6,339 bases of DNA from NCBI GenBank assembly GCA_018402075.1, contig JAGYJP010000030.1, positions 1 to 6,339 of the forward strand. Direction: 5' to 3'. A model generated the notes under the pieces. It searched no databases and was not told the DNA's origin. It was given only the letters and a program-made list of their open reading frames with translations. This stretch comes from Candidatus Nanopelagicales bacterium. Its GTDB lineage: Bacteria; Actinomycetota; Actinomycetes; S36-B12. This document shows, piece by piece, positions 1 through 6,333 of the stretch (its first letter is position 1; each line of letters opens with the position of its first letter). The position numbers were made by a program, and so were the translations under genes.

Positions 1-2940
1 ATCGATGCAGGCACGCGAAACTGTGTCACCGAGGTTGTCAGGGGAAGTGGGATGACTCCTGTGTGTGGTCCGATGCAGGGAATCGAGCATCGGGCGATGA
101 GTTTATGGTGACGTTCGGCGTTGTCACGAACTCGACTCCAGAGCCGCGTTCTCGGCATCGCGGATCCTAGGGATCGGGCCGACCTTGCGCGGCGAGGATG
201 ACAGGCACCGACTTATGAAGGGTTGATCGGAGGACGAGCGAGTCCATGACGACAACCCATCGATGGCAGGTGCAGGCCTTGAGCGGCGCCAGACAGACAA
301 CGCACCGATCGCCTTCGGATTTCGAGCGGGGATAACTACGATCCAGTCACGCACACCTTGAGTCGGATCAACAGGTCCAACGGCCAATCGGTGGCGAAGG
401 GGGGGTAGATCGGGCCGGATCGGTCACGTCAGTGCTTTCGTCAGGGCCTGCCGAATTCGGTGACGTACGGTCGAGACACGGAAACGCCCGTGAGCGCAGG
501 CTCCATGTCGCAATGACGTGACCAACAGGGCGGCAGCGACGTCATTGCAGGAAACCACCGGGTGACAGCTGCGAAGTGAGCGAGGTGTGCCGGCAGCTGG
601 TAGCAGTCTCCACTGGCTTTGGGTGAGCGATCCAGTGATCGCACCGGTAGTGCCTTGGAGACAACGTGCCAGCAGCAGTGGTCGTTCGAATAAGAACGCT
701 GGGCGATGGTAACGCGGGAGGGAGTCAGGTTTGGGGTCCGGATCGTGATGATTTGACAAGAGTCTGGCAACGGGGTCCATCTGAGGAGAGACTGCGTTCA
801 GTGGACGAGTTTCCCAGGGACTTTCAACCTGACCTGTTTGCGCGAACTTGAACGCAATCCAGTTCTAAAAGTCGCGCACTTCAGCCCGGATATCGCTAAA
901 GATCGCTGCAGTCCGCAGGCGGCGGCGGCGACGTACTGCATTTCGGTTACCACGAGCGTCGCGCCACTCTGCGGTGGCCAGCATCCAAAGGAATTAGGAG
1001 GGACCGTGGCAGTCATTGAGGAATGTCACGGCCAAAGACGCTTTCCCTGCGGGTGCGGCATGTCAACTTCGGTGATGTAAAACGTCGGATACGTTGAGCG
1101 ATCCACTTACGACCGGAACGATGACGTTCTCCAGACAGCTTCTATCTCTGGACACCGGTTTTGACCGCATCGAGTAGCCGACAGAGAACATGACGGCGAT
1201 CCCCGCGACCGGGATGTCAACCGGGGTCTGAACACGGGTCAGAACGTCCGAGAATGTTTCAACTCGGGCCTGAATTGACCACGGCCCATCACCCGGTGGT
1301 TCGATAAGCAATCAGTTCGCCTCGAATCAGCAAGGGGGCATCTGAACGTCCGCGTACTCGCCGCGTCATGAGCTGGTGACCTGGGGGATCCAACGACCGG
1401 CGGGCCAACATGGAACAAGACGGGCGGATATGGAAGTGAAGGACCGGCGAACCGATAATGAACCTGGATCCCCGTCGCGCAGGCCCGGCGAGCGGATGCT
1501 CATCATCGACGCGCGAGCGAACTCGGTAAATCCTCAAAAGTCCACTCGTCATGGCGAACGACCACGTTTGAATCAACAACGGATAGGAACCTGGGAACCC
1601 GTCCAACGGACCCGTTACGAAAGGGCCGATACGACGGCTCGGCGGAGGCATCCCATGAAATCAAGGTGTCCACGGGATTGTCCCGGGCAAGTTCCCGTCA
1701 GACTCGGGGACAGCGGTGGACAGCAACAAAAGTAACGGGCGGATGGCTGATAAACGAGCAGAAGCATCAAACACCAGTCGCGATGATCGGCCGCGTCCAG
1801 ATCGATCTACGCCCCAGCGGAGCTCCACCCGGCCACAAACTGCCCATGACTGCACCGAGTTGGGCCGGCGCGATCAGAAAAACTTACGGGCCCGAGTTCA
1901 GGTAGATGGAGGAGACATAGGTGAGATCGTGAAACGCCAGAAGACTGCCGACCATCAGCGGCCACATCATTACCCCTGGTGGAAGGCGGGCGCAGCGCGG
2001 TCAGCCGGATACGTTGGGCCGCTCAAACTCAGCCTTTTCATACATGATCAGAGCGAAAATCGCTACGACGAATACCGCACTCCGAAAGCGAGTATGACCA
2101 TGGTGGCCTAGCACCGAGTCGACAGTACTCCTGCCCACCGTCGAAGTGACGCAGGGCGAGGATTGACCAGCATTGACCCCGGATGGATCGCCACGCGTGA
2201 TCCCGGTCCAACACGGTCCGTAACCCAGGCAATGACGACGATAGCGGCGATAGCCCAGCTGGTCCATCGCCAGTAACCGACGAGCGAGACGAAGGTACGC
2301 TAGCGAGAAGGTGAAACGATCGAATCCAAAGAGGCGACATCAGGATCGAGCGGTAGGGCCCGTCGCTGTCTGAAGACCTTTCCAGGGTCACCTGAATGAT
2401 GATGGCGCCAGCCGCGGGCGACCGATGATCAACATCTTTCACCCTCCGAGGCAGCACCCAGCACCATGGAACAACCCGCCACCAATGCCGCCGCTCCGAA
2501 TCAGGTCCCCGCGATCGTCGGCGATGAAGACCACGGGACGCGATACCGCAACCAAGGCCTGCTCGGTGCGCCGCATCTGAAATGACGAGGTCAAAGGCGA
2601 CAAGAAAGGGGGGTCCGCAGCGTAACGACCAGCAACGGTGAGTCCGACGAGACCGAGATGGCGAGTAGACCCGTCACGGTGCGTCGCATTTGACACGCCA
2701 ACGAGCTCCTGGCCCCGGCACGGATTACGGCGCTGGTGGATCACGGTCCAATTCCATCTTGAGCGGTAAGGGGCATGAAAACGGACAAACACACTTCACC
2801 CGGAATCGGGGGACGGAGCCGCGATTAATCGTTGGCCAATGCTGGAATAACGATCAAGAAAATCGGGGGTGATCTGATCCCATCCCCAACAAAATGTGAC
2901 GGCCCCGTGACGGCTAACAGGACACGAGCTTGCACTGCAC
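1..2940. other. No supportable gene; apparently decayed sequence
   Basis: No open frame in this stretch shows a recognisable family, a credible ribosome binding site or consistent codon structure. The longer frames (about 80-140 codons, both strands, often overlapping each other) look like chance openings in moderately GC-rich DNA. For nearly 3 kb of bacterial sequence this is unusual, and old pseudogenes that have lost frame are the simplest explanation. Around 2000-2800 on the minus strand several hydrophobic stretches are split over three frames, including one crossing a run of six C (minus strand, near 2611), but no family can be named. No terminator, tRNA or repeat array was seen. Confidence 0.55.
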
Positions 2941-3008
2941 GGGTGAACACGCATAAATCCTGACAAAACCAGAGTCGTTGAGTGACTCACCTTGGTCAAC
3001 AGTCCCAG
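2941..3008. repeat. Dispersed ~70-bp repeat, copy A
   Basis: This block shares ordered sub-blocks with 4306-4386: GGGTGAA, then CTGACAAAACC, CGTTG, AGTGACTCACCTTG and CAACAGTC. The copies differ by small indels and substitutions; copy A lacks about 7 bases (ATGCATC-like on the minus strand) found in copy B. Both lie in the same orientation. Its function is unknown. It could be a non-coding repeat of a mobile element, a regulatory or recombination site, or a remnant of a duplicated gene start. Confidence 0.7.
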
Positions 3009-3999
3009 AAACCAGCCACCGGCAAAACGCCAGAAGTCAACCCGAAGCGCGCACCGTGATGGGGACGGAAGAATAACGGTTTTCTGATCCAAAAGGTGCT
3101 GGCGGGATAGGTTTCGATGATGACCAAACAAACCCGGGACTTCGACCGCCAGACACAAACCACCATCGCAGACGGAGATGGACCGCCAACCGAACCAGAT
3201 CAGATGGCGACACATGGTGACCGGCCCTAAATCAGTCACCGCAACAAATCGCCCAAAACGGTGATCCAAACAGCTTTGCGAAGGAAATGACGCCAATAGC
3301 CGGTTAATGAAAAACATGACGCGGGGCGAAGTCCCATGGAACACGTGGAACCCGTTTGGGAAAAACGGTCTCCAGAAATTCGGGGTATCGAATATGAGGT
3401 TCCTGACGGGAGGGACATCGTTTGACTGAGCGTTCAGGATCGTAGAGCGACAGCGACGCTTGCGTGCAGGTCGATGAGATATCTCCTTTATGCCGATTAA
3501 CGTGGATCATGCGCATTTCGCGGAATTTGGCGCATCTGTCAAGGAAGCTCTCCGATCACGACAGAGATTGTAGGAAATGATGACGGTTCGCGTGATGTCC
3601 AGATTTAGCCATTTTCATTGACCCGATTGAGGCCGTGAAAATCGGACGTTCTGGCAACAGGCCCATTTACAGCATGCACTGCCGGCGGAGACATTCTGGG
3701 GTTTGGGCTGACCGGCTGAACCACGTTCGGCTTGATGTCCGTGCCCGACATTGCACAGGGGACCAGGACTGTTTTCACGGTCTGTGATGGATGGCCGGAA
3801 GTAGCAACGCGGTTCCACCATCACGACGGTGAAACGCATCATTCATTTGATCCGGGGACTTTCGGTGAAGAAATCAAGACGAACCAAAGGTGACCTGAAG
3901 CCCATTTATACCCTCTTCCAGGATGCCTGAGTCGTTGATAAGAAAATGGGCGATACCCAATCACGTATCATCACGCAGGGAGAACGCGGGAAGAATCCC
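3009..3999. other. No supportable gene
   Basis: Open frames here, including the largest of the whole left part (minus strand 2796-3344, 182 codons), have no ribosome binding site near their starts and no motif I recognise. A small hairpin (CCGTTT and AAACGG around a 5-base loop) lies at 3352-3368 without a T-run. On the minus strand an AAAGGAG just beside the palindrome GAGATATCTC (3476-3485) resembles a ribosome binding site but precedes no convincing reading frame. The stretch is lower in GC than the IS481 element to its right, judging by sampled lines. Confidence 0.5.
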
Positions 4000-4152
4000 T
4001 CAACTGACGCGGCAAATACGGAAAGTGAGTCCAAACTCGGTGACCTCGAGATGCTTACACACCTCGACCATAGGTTGGCCCTCACCAAGCATCCGGTCAG
4101 CCTCCCGCAACTTACGAACAATCTGCTCCGGCGTGTGATGCCTTCTCTTCAT
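4000..4152 (-). pseudogene. IS3-family transposase OrfA, N-terminal remnant
   Basis: The frame opens with ATG at 4152 and reads MKRRHHTPEQIVRKLREAD, then a segment containing LGEGQP and EVCKHLEVTE. This is the typical start of IS3-family OrfA proteins, the helix-turn-helix half of the two-frame transposase that binds the element's ends. The similarity stops at about residue 39, just where the family continues with a TYHRWRNQ-like segment. After that come unrelated residues and a TGA at 4000-4002, giving 50 codons against roughly 90-110 for a full OrfA. No OrfB (DDE catalytic part) is recognisable in the window. The start is well supported by AGGAGG eight bases upstream. The break looks like a deletion or recombination joint, not a point mutation. 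The family call is confident from motif memory; the subgroup (perhaps IS407-like) is a guess. Confidence 0.8.
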
Positions 4153-4160
4153 ATCGTCGT

Positions 4161-4166
4161 CCTCCT
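4161..4166 (-). promoter_or_regulatory. Shine-Dalgarno of the OrfA remnant
   Basis: On the minus strand AGGAGG lies eight bases before the ATG at 4152. This is a perfect anti-16S match at good spacing, which fixes the OrfA start and shows that the 5' end of the old IS is still intact. Confidence 0.75.
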
Positions 4167-4201
4167 CGCCCATAAAGGCAATCGTGGACTAACACAAAGC
4201 T

Positions 4202-4221
4202 GGCTCAGAAAACAGGGGTCA
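4202..4221 (-). repeat. Terminal end of the IS3-family remnant
   Basis: Read on the minus strand this begins TGACCCCTGTTTTCTGAGCC, about 70 bases before the OrfA start. A TGA-initiated terminal repeat at this distance from OrfA is the normal layout of IS3 elements. The matching opposite end was not found to the left, which fits truncation of the element. The exact outer base is inferred, because the neighbouring AGGTCA (minus TGACCT) makes the boundary ambiguous. Confidence 0.6.
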
Positions 4222-4359
4222 GGTCACTAGTGCTTCTGGTAGGAAATTGTTGAACGACCTGTCTAACATTTTGTCTAACAATTCACACTGAAATGCCCTG
4301 AAACAGGGTGAATCACTATGCGCACATGCTGACAAAACCCATGAGGCGTTGTGATGCAT
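4219..4359 (-). CDS. Possible 46-aa ORF of unknown function, IS-terminated
   Basis: An ATG at 4359 preceded by AAGGTGAG (five bases before the ATG) opens a 46-codon frame ending in TGA at 4219-4221. It contains LLDKMLDRSFNNFL, which looks protein-like and amphipathic, but I recognise no family. The stop is formed by the first three bases of the IS3 end, so a longer gene may have been cut by that insertion. Against it, the frame runs through an inverted repeat and a pair of direct repeats, which points to a site-rich non-coding stretch. The related repeat at 2941-3008 lacks the ATG. Chance is quite possible at this length. Confidence 0.2.
   Translation of the reverse strand: MHHNASWVLSACAHSDSPCFRAFQCELLDKMLDRSFNNFLPEALVT
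4260..4280. repeat. Two direct copies of TGTCTAACA
   Basis: TGTCTAACA occurs at 4260-4268 and 4272-4280, start to start 12 bases. The second copy also forms AACAATT (4277-4283), inverted relative to AATTGTT at 4245-4251. Short direct repeats beside a tRNA 3' half are what arm-type sites of tyrosine integrases look like, but no integrase is present to confirm this. Confidence 0.5.
4296..4308. repeat. Small hairpin CCCTG-AAA-CAGGG
   Basis: This is a perfect five-base stem with a three-base loop. Its right arm runs into the left arm of the larger inverted repeat. No T-run follows on either strand, so it is not a convincing terminator. Confidence 0.4.
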
Positions 4360-4386
4360 AGTGACTCACCTTGCAACAGTCGACAG
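4306..4386. repeat. Dispersed ~70-bp repeat, copy B
   Basis: This is the partner of 2941-3008 in the same orientation, carrying GGGTGAA, CTGACAAAACC, CGTTG, AGTGACTCACCTTG and CAACAGTC in the same order. It is longer than copy A because of small insertions that complete the inverted repeat. It runs almost up to the tRNA anticodon loop at 4390. Confidence 0.7.
4307..4370. repeat. 15-bp inverted repeat with 34-bp spacer beside tRNA-Thr
   Basis: GGTGAATCACTATGC at 4307-4321 and GCATAGTGACTCACC at 4356-4370 pair at 14 of 15 positions. A further CACA/TGTG pairing follows on the inner side after a short bulge. The right arm lies 19 bases before the tRNA anticodon loop. It could be an operator, a recombinase or excisionase site, or a structured RNA. 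The left arm is degraded in the related copy at 2941-3008. Confidence 0.6.
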
Positions 4387-4389
4387 ACA

Positions 4390-4434
4390 CTCGTAATGCG
4401 TAGGTCCGGGGTTCAAATCCCCGAGGCGGCTCCA
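4390..4434 (+). tRNA. 3' half of tRNA-Thr(CGT); candidate attachment site
   Basis: The loop CTCGTAA (4390-4396) gives anticodon CGT. It is followed by stem strand TGCGT, variable loop AGGTC, a perfect T-arm (CGGGG, TTCAAAT, CCCCG), acceptor strand AGGCGGC, discriminator T and encoded CCA (4432-4434). The 5' half is absent: no GCCGCCT acceptor strand and no D-arm precede it. The five bases before the loop (AGACA) pair at only three of five positions with TGCGT, so the piece cannot fold as a working tRNA. Starting exactly at the anticodon loop is typical of the duplicated core left when a tyrosine recombinase integrates an element into a tRNA gene. In that model the element lies to the left and chromosome to the right. 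Confidence 0.85.
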
Positions 4435-4435
4435 T

Positions 4436-4483
4436 TGTGATGTCTCAGGACATGCTTATCGGATGTCTCGAGACATCCTTATT
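4436..4483. repeat. IS481 terminal inverted repeat, left (gene 3' side)
   Basis: This end consists of two tandem 23-bp units, at 4439-4461 and 4462-4484, each starting GATGTCTC and matching at 18 of 23 positions. It pairs with 5719-5766 at 36 of 48 positions. The two units probably are two transposase binding sites. The inner unit includes the stop codon of the transposase gene. Confidence 0.85.
4461..4478. repeat. Perfect 18-bp palindrome after the transposase stop
   Basis: GGATGTCTCGAGACATCC reads the same on both strands and directly abuts the TAA at 4479-4481. It could bind a transposase dimer or form a hairpin that limits transcription out of the IS. No T-run follows on the minus strand, so a classic terminator is unlikely. 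Confidence 0.7.
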
Positions 4484-5684
4484 TTTTGAACTTGTATCCC
4501 TTGGGCATTCCGCCTTTTCTGTGTCCGGGTCTGGGTCCGGGTTTCGCGCCGCGGGGTTGGCTGTTTTTGTCGGGGTTGATGGTGAGTTCGCGAAGGATTT
4601 CTCCGGTGTCGCGGTTGATGACGATGACGTGTAGGTCGTGGATGAGCATGCGGATGGGTGTGCCTGCGTGTTCCATGCCGAGTTTGATGTGGTGCAGGCG
4701 TCCTCCTCGTCGCAAGGTGACTGATCCTGTTGCGTGGATGGTGTCGTCGCGGATGCGGAAGTGTCTTGTTGTGTTGTGGTCGGGGATGGCTTTTGCTCTG
4801 GCTGTGTAGGCCTGGGTGGGGGTTTTCCGGTTCAGTGCGCGGTGGGGTCTGCGGGTGTTGTAGTAGTCGGTGAATTCGTTGAGTTGGTGTTGGAGTTCGG
4901 TCAGGTTGCTTGCTCGTGGTCGTGCGGTGAGCCAGCGTTTGAGTGTTTGGTTGAGGCGTTCGACTTTTCCTTGTGTTTGGGGGTGGTTGGGTGTTCCGTT
5001 CTTTTGGTGAACGCTGAGGTTGAGGAGTTCTATTTCAAAGGCGTTGGCTCCGCCACGATGTCTGGTGGTGAAGACGAATCCGTTGTCGGTCAACGTGGAT
5101 TGGGGTGTGCCGTAGGTGGCGCAAGCGGCACGGAAGGTGGTCAACACGATTGCGCCGGTGACGGGTTTGTGGGCGGTGGCGGAGATGAGGAATCGGGAGT
5201 GGTCGTCGAGCCAGAGGAGAATTTCCGCGTCGTGTCCGTTGGCTAGGCGCCAATGGGTGAAGTCTGATTGCCAGGTTTCGTTGGGCAGGTCAGCTTCAAA
5301 TCGTAGGTAGGTGCGGCGTGGGCGTTTGCGTGGTTCGGGAGTGATCAGGCCGGCGCGGGTCAAGATGCGCCAAATGGTTGTTACTGCTGGTGGCGTCTTC
5401 ATTTCGGTGGTCAGTGCTGCATGGATGGAGTGCGGACCGGCGTCGGCTCCGTAATCGATGAGTTCCTTACGCAAGGTCATGATGCGTTGGACTACCGCTG
5501 GTGGCGTGGTGCGGGGATTGGTTTTGGGTCGTCGAGATTGTGGCTCGAGTGCTTGCCATCCTCCTGTCCGCCACGCTGCTAGGAGCTGTGCGACTCGAGG
5601 CTGCGAAAGCCCGTAGAGCCTGGCCACCTCCCTTTGAGACTTGCCTGAGAGAACTGCTTCAACGACCACTCGATGCTTTGACAT
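4479..5684 (-). CDS. IS481-family transposase (DDE/rve integrase fold)
   Basis: This 401-residue protein catalyses cut and strand transfer of its own IS. An N-terminal helix-turn-helix (about residues 16-35, SQREVARLYGLSQPRVAQLL) should bind the ends. The catalytic rve core carries WQSDFTHW (D141), LTDNG (D200) and HPQTQGKVERLNQ (E242). The D-to-E gap is 41 residues, longer than the usual 35, owing to a segment around RHRGGANAF. YYNTRRPHRAL (274-284) is the familiar motif after the core, and the C-terminus is very basic and glycine-rich. The frame is unbroken with all three acidic residues, so it looks functional. ATG at 5684 is preferred because relatives start MSK-RVVV; an in-frame TTG at 5690 would add two residues. 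Neither start has a clear Shine-Dalgarno, so expression is probably low. The family is certain; the exact IS name is not. Confidence 0.95.
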   Translation of the reverse strand: MSKHRVVVEAVLSGKSQREVARLYGLSQPRVAQLLAAWRTGGWQALEPQSRRPKTNPRTTPPAVVQRIMTLRKELIDYGADAGPHSIHAALTTEMKTPPAVTTIWRILTRAGLITPEPRKRPRRTYLRFEADLPNETWQSDFTHWRLANGHDAEILLWLDDHSRFLISATAHKPVTGAIVLTTFRAACATYGTPQSTLTDNGFVFTTRHRGGANAFEIELLNLSVHQKNGTPNHPQTQGKVERLNQTLKRWLTARPRASNLTELQHQLNEFTDYYNTRRPHRALNRKTPTQAYTARAKAIPDHNTTRHFRIRDDTIHATGSVTLRRGGRLHHIKLGMEHAGTPIRMLIHDLHVIVINRDTGEILRELTINPDKNSQPRGAKPGPRPGHRKGGMPKGYKFKK

Positions 5685-5718
5685 GGCCAAAAGGCTGTCA
5701 AAGTTGACTCATCCAAGT

Positions 5719-5766
5719 GATAAGGATGTCGTGGGACATGCGATAAATATGTCGTGAAACAGGGCA
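5719..5766. repeat. IS481 terminal inverted repeat, right (gene 5' side)
   Basis: Read on the minus strand from 5766 inward it begins TGCCCTGTTTCACGACAT and aligns with the left end without gaps, 36 of 48 positions. It too splits into two 23-bp units (5741-5763 and 5718-5740) containing GACAT and TTATC. Lying 34 bases upstream of the gene, it may overlap the transposase promoter, so that transposase binding could repress its own expression. Confidence 0.85.
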
Positions 5767-5768
5767 CG

Positions 5769-5796
5769 GAGGCGGTCTCAGCCGACATGCTTATCG
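5769..5796 (+). repeat. Stray IS481 end unit outside the element
   Basis: Just outside the right IS end, TCTCAG (5776-5781), two extra bases CC, then GACATGCTTATCG (5784-5796) repeat the outer unit of the left end (4443-4461) with all 19 shared bases identical, in the same orientation. It is preceded by GAGGCGG, as is the left end. No further IS sequence follows it. It may be a scar of another IS481 copy or of recombination between copies. Confidence 0.6.
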
Positions 5797-6310
5797 AGTC
5801 CTACGCAAGAGCAGTCGGGTCCCGAGTTTAGTTCACAGGTTGTTTAATGGCGCGGGCGCAGTTCTTGATTCTTTCAAAGATGGGCGTGAGTTTGCCGGAA
5901 CGGGCCCACGGCCGAGGTCCTCATCCATAGGATTTCCAGTCGTAGAACACTCGTCTGGTGGTATTCCCATCGATTGCCCGTTCAAACGCTTTTGTAGAGA
6001 GAAAAACGATTCCATTGCAGGTCGCGGGACCTCAACGGCCATGGCTCCAAGATCGAATGTTCTGGTGTTAGTTGTCTAAGGTTATCTTTTATCTCTGAGT
6101 GATTGGCCCTGATTTGGGTTTCGTGGCGGCGGACGGTTGGGCGAAGGGTGGAGATCTAACTCCAGGGTAATCTTATCGGTGATGGCGACAGTGAACGGTT
6201 TCGGGGATCGCCCAGTCAGGCGAGGGTTGCTGCACCATTGCTTTGACAACTGGTTCGGTAAACAGGGAGCGGCCGAGCGATCGACTCTGGTCCGACCGCA
6301 GCTTCGATGC
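5797..6310. other. No supportable gene
   Basis: Open frames of about 70-80 codons lie on both strands over the same bases (5833-6042 minus, 5840-6079 plus). Neither has a Shine-Dalgarno or a recognisable motif. A different minus-strand frame ending at 5828 reads KLTPIFERIKNCARAIKQPV and continues upstream past one TGA (5921-5923) to about 6022. It looks somewhat protein-like and could be a C-terminal gene remnant, but no family can be named. Confidence 0.4.
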
Positions 6311-6333
6311 GTGATGTCTCAACCGGCGACATG
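6311..6333 (+). repeat. Possible end of a second IS481-type element at window edge
   Basis: GTGATGTCTCA (6311-6321) equals the outer left end of the IS481 element (4437-4447). Six other bases follow, then GACATG, as in that element. The window stops at 6339, so no second unit or gene can be checked. An 11-base match alone is expected by chance in a window this long; only the combination with GACATG gives it some weight. Confidence 0.25.

Larger units (their letters stand above)
4033..4221 (-). mobile_element. Truncated IS3-family insertion sequence
   Basis: This span unites the terminal sequence, leader, Shine-Dalgarno and first ~39 codons of OrfA. Everything beyond, normally over 1 kb with the rest of OrfA, OrfB and the second terminal repeat, is missing. 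The inner limit is where OrfA similarity ends and is good to about ten bases. A remnant this short cannot transpose on its own. Confidence 0.7.
4436..5766 (-). mobile_element. Complete IS481-family insertion sequence
   Basis: The element is about 1331 bp, bounded by imperfect inverted repeats matching at 36 of 48 positions and carrying a single transposase gene on the minus strand. Both outer ends start with TG when read inward. Size, one-gene content and ends fit the IS481 family. It begins one base after the CCA of the tRNA-Thr piece. No exact target duplication is seen. The flanks share GAGGCGG (4423-4429 and 5769-5775), with 9 of 12 matches over GAGGCGGCTCCA, which may be a decayed duplication or coincidence. 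The gene is intact, so the element may still be active. Confidence 0.88.

Noticed and set aside
1289..1735. Opposing ~120-codon frames on both strands (1289-1651 minus, 1376-1735 plus)
   Set aside because: They overlap each other, are rich in Arg, Pro and Ser as chance frames in GC-rich DNA are, and have no ribosome sites or known domains.
1086..2016. CGGATACGTTG present at 1086-1096 and 2006-2016
   Set aside because: A few exact 11-base matches are expected by chance in 6.3 kb, and the flanks do not align.
2896..2914. GTGACGGC twice, 11 bases apart
   Set aside because: A short pair with no neighbouring promoter, gene or further copies; too weak to call an operator.
2796..3344. 182-codon open frame on the minus strand, the longest in the left 4 kb
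   Set aside because: No Shine-Dalgarno before the ATG, no recognisable motif, odd residue mix, and it runs through the dispersed repeat at 2941-3008.
3352..3368. Hairpin CCGTTT/AAACGG as a terminator
   Set aside because: Only six pairs, no T-run on either strand, and no gene ending nearby.
3734..3751. GATGTC...CGACAT resembling an IS481 end unit
   Set aside because: It lacks the TCTCA and CTTATC parts, and a short TGTC/GACA palindrome is common by chance.
4360..4434. A complete tRNA-Thr gene
   Set aside because: The acceptor 5' strand and D-arm are missing and the anticodon stem pairs at only three of five positions, so only the 3' half is present.
4734..5310. Open frames inside the transposase gene on both strands (4734-5246, 5116-5310 plus; 5035-5253 minus)
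   Set aside because: They are shadows of the transposase reading frame; their translations are low-complexity Gly/Val or Arg/His text.
5685..5690. TTG start for the transposase, two codons upstream of the ATG
   Set aside because: No Shine-Dalgarno favours it, and related proteins usually begin MSK at the position of the ATG.
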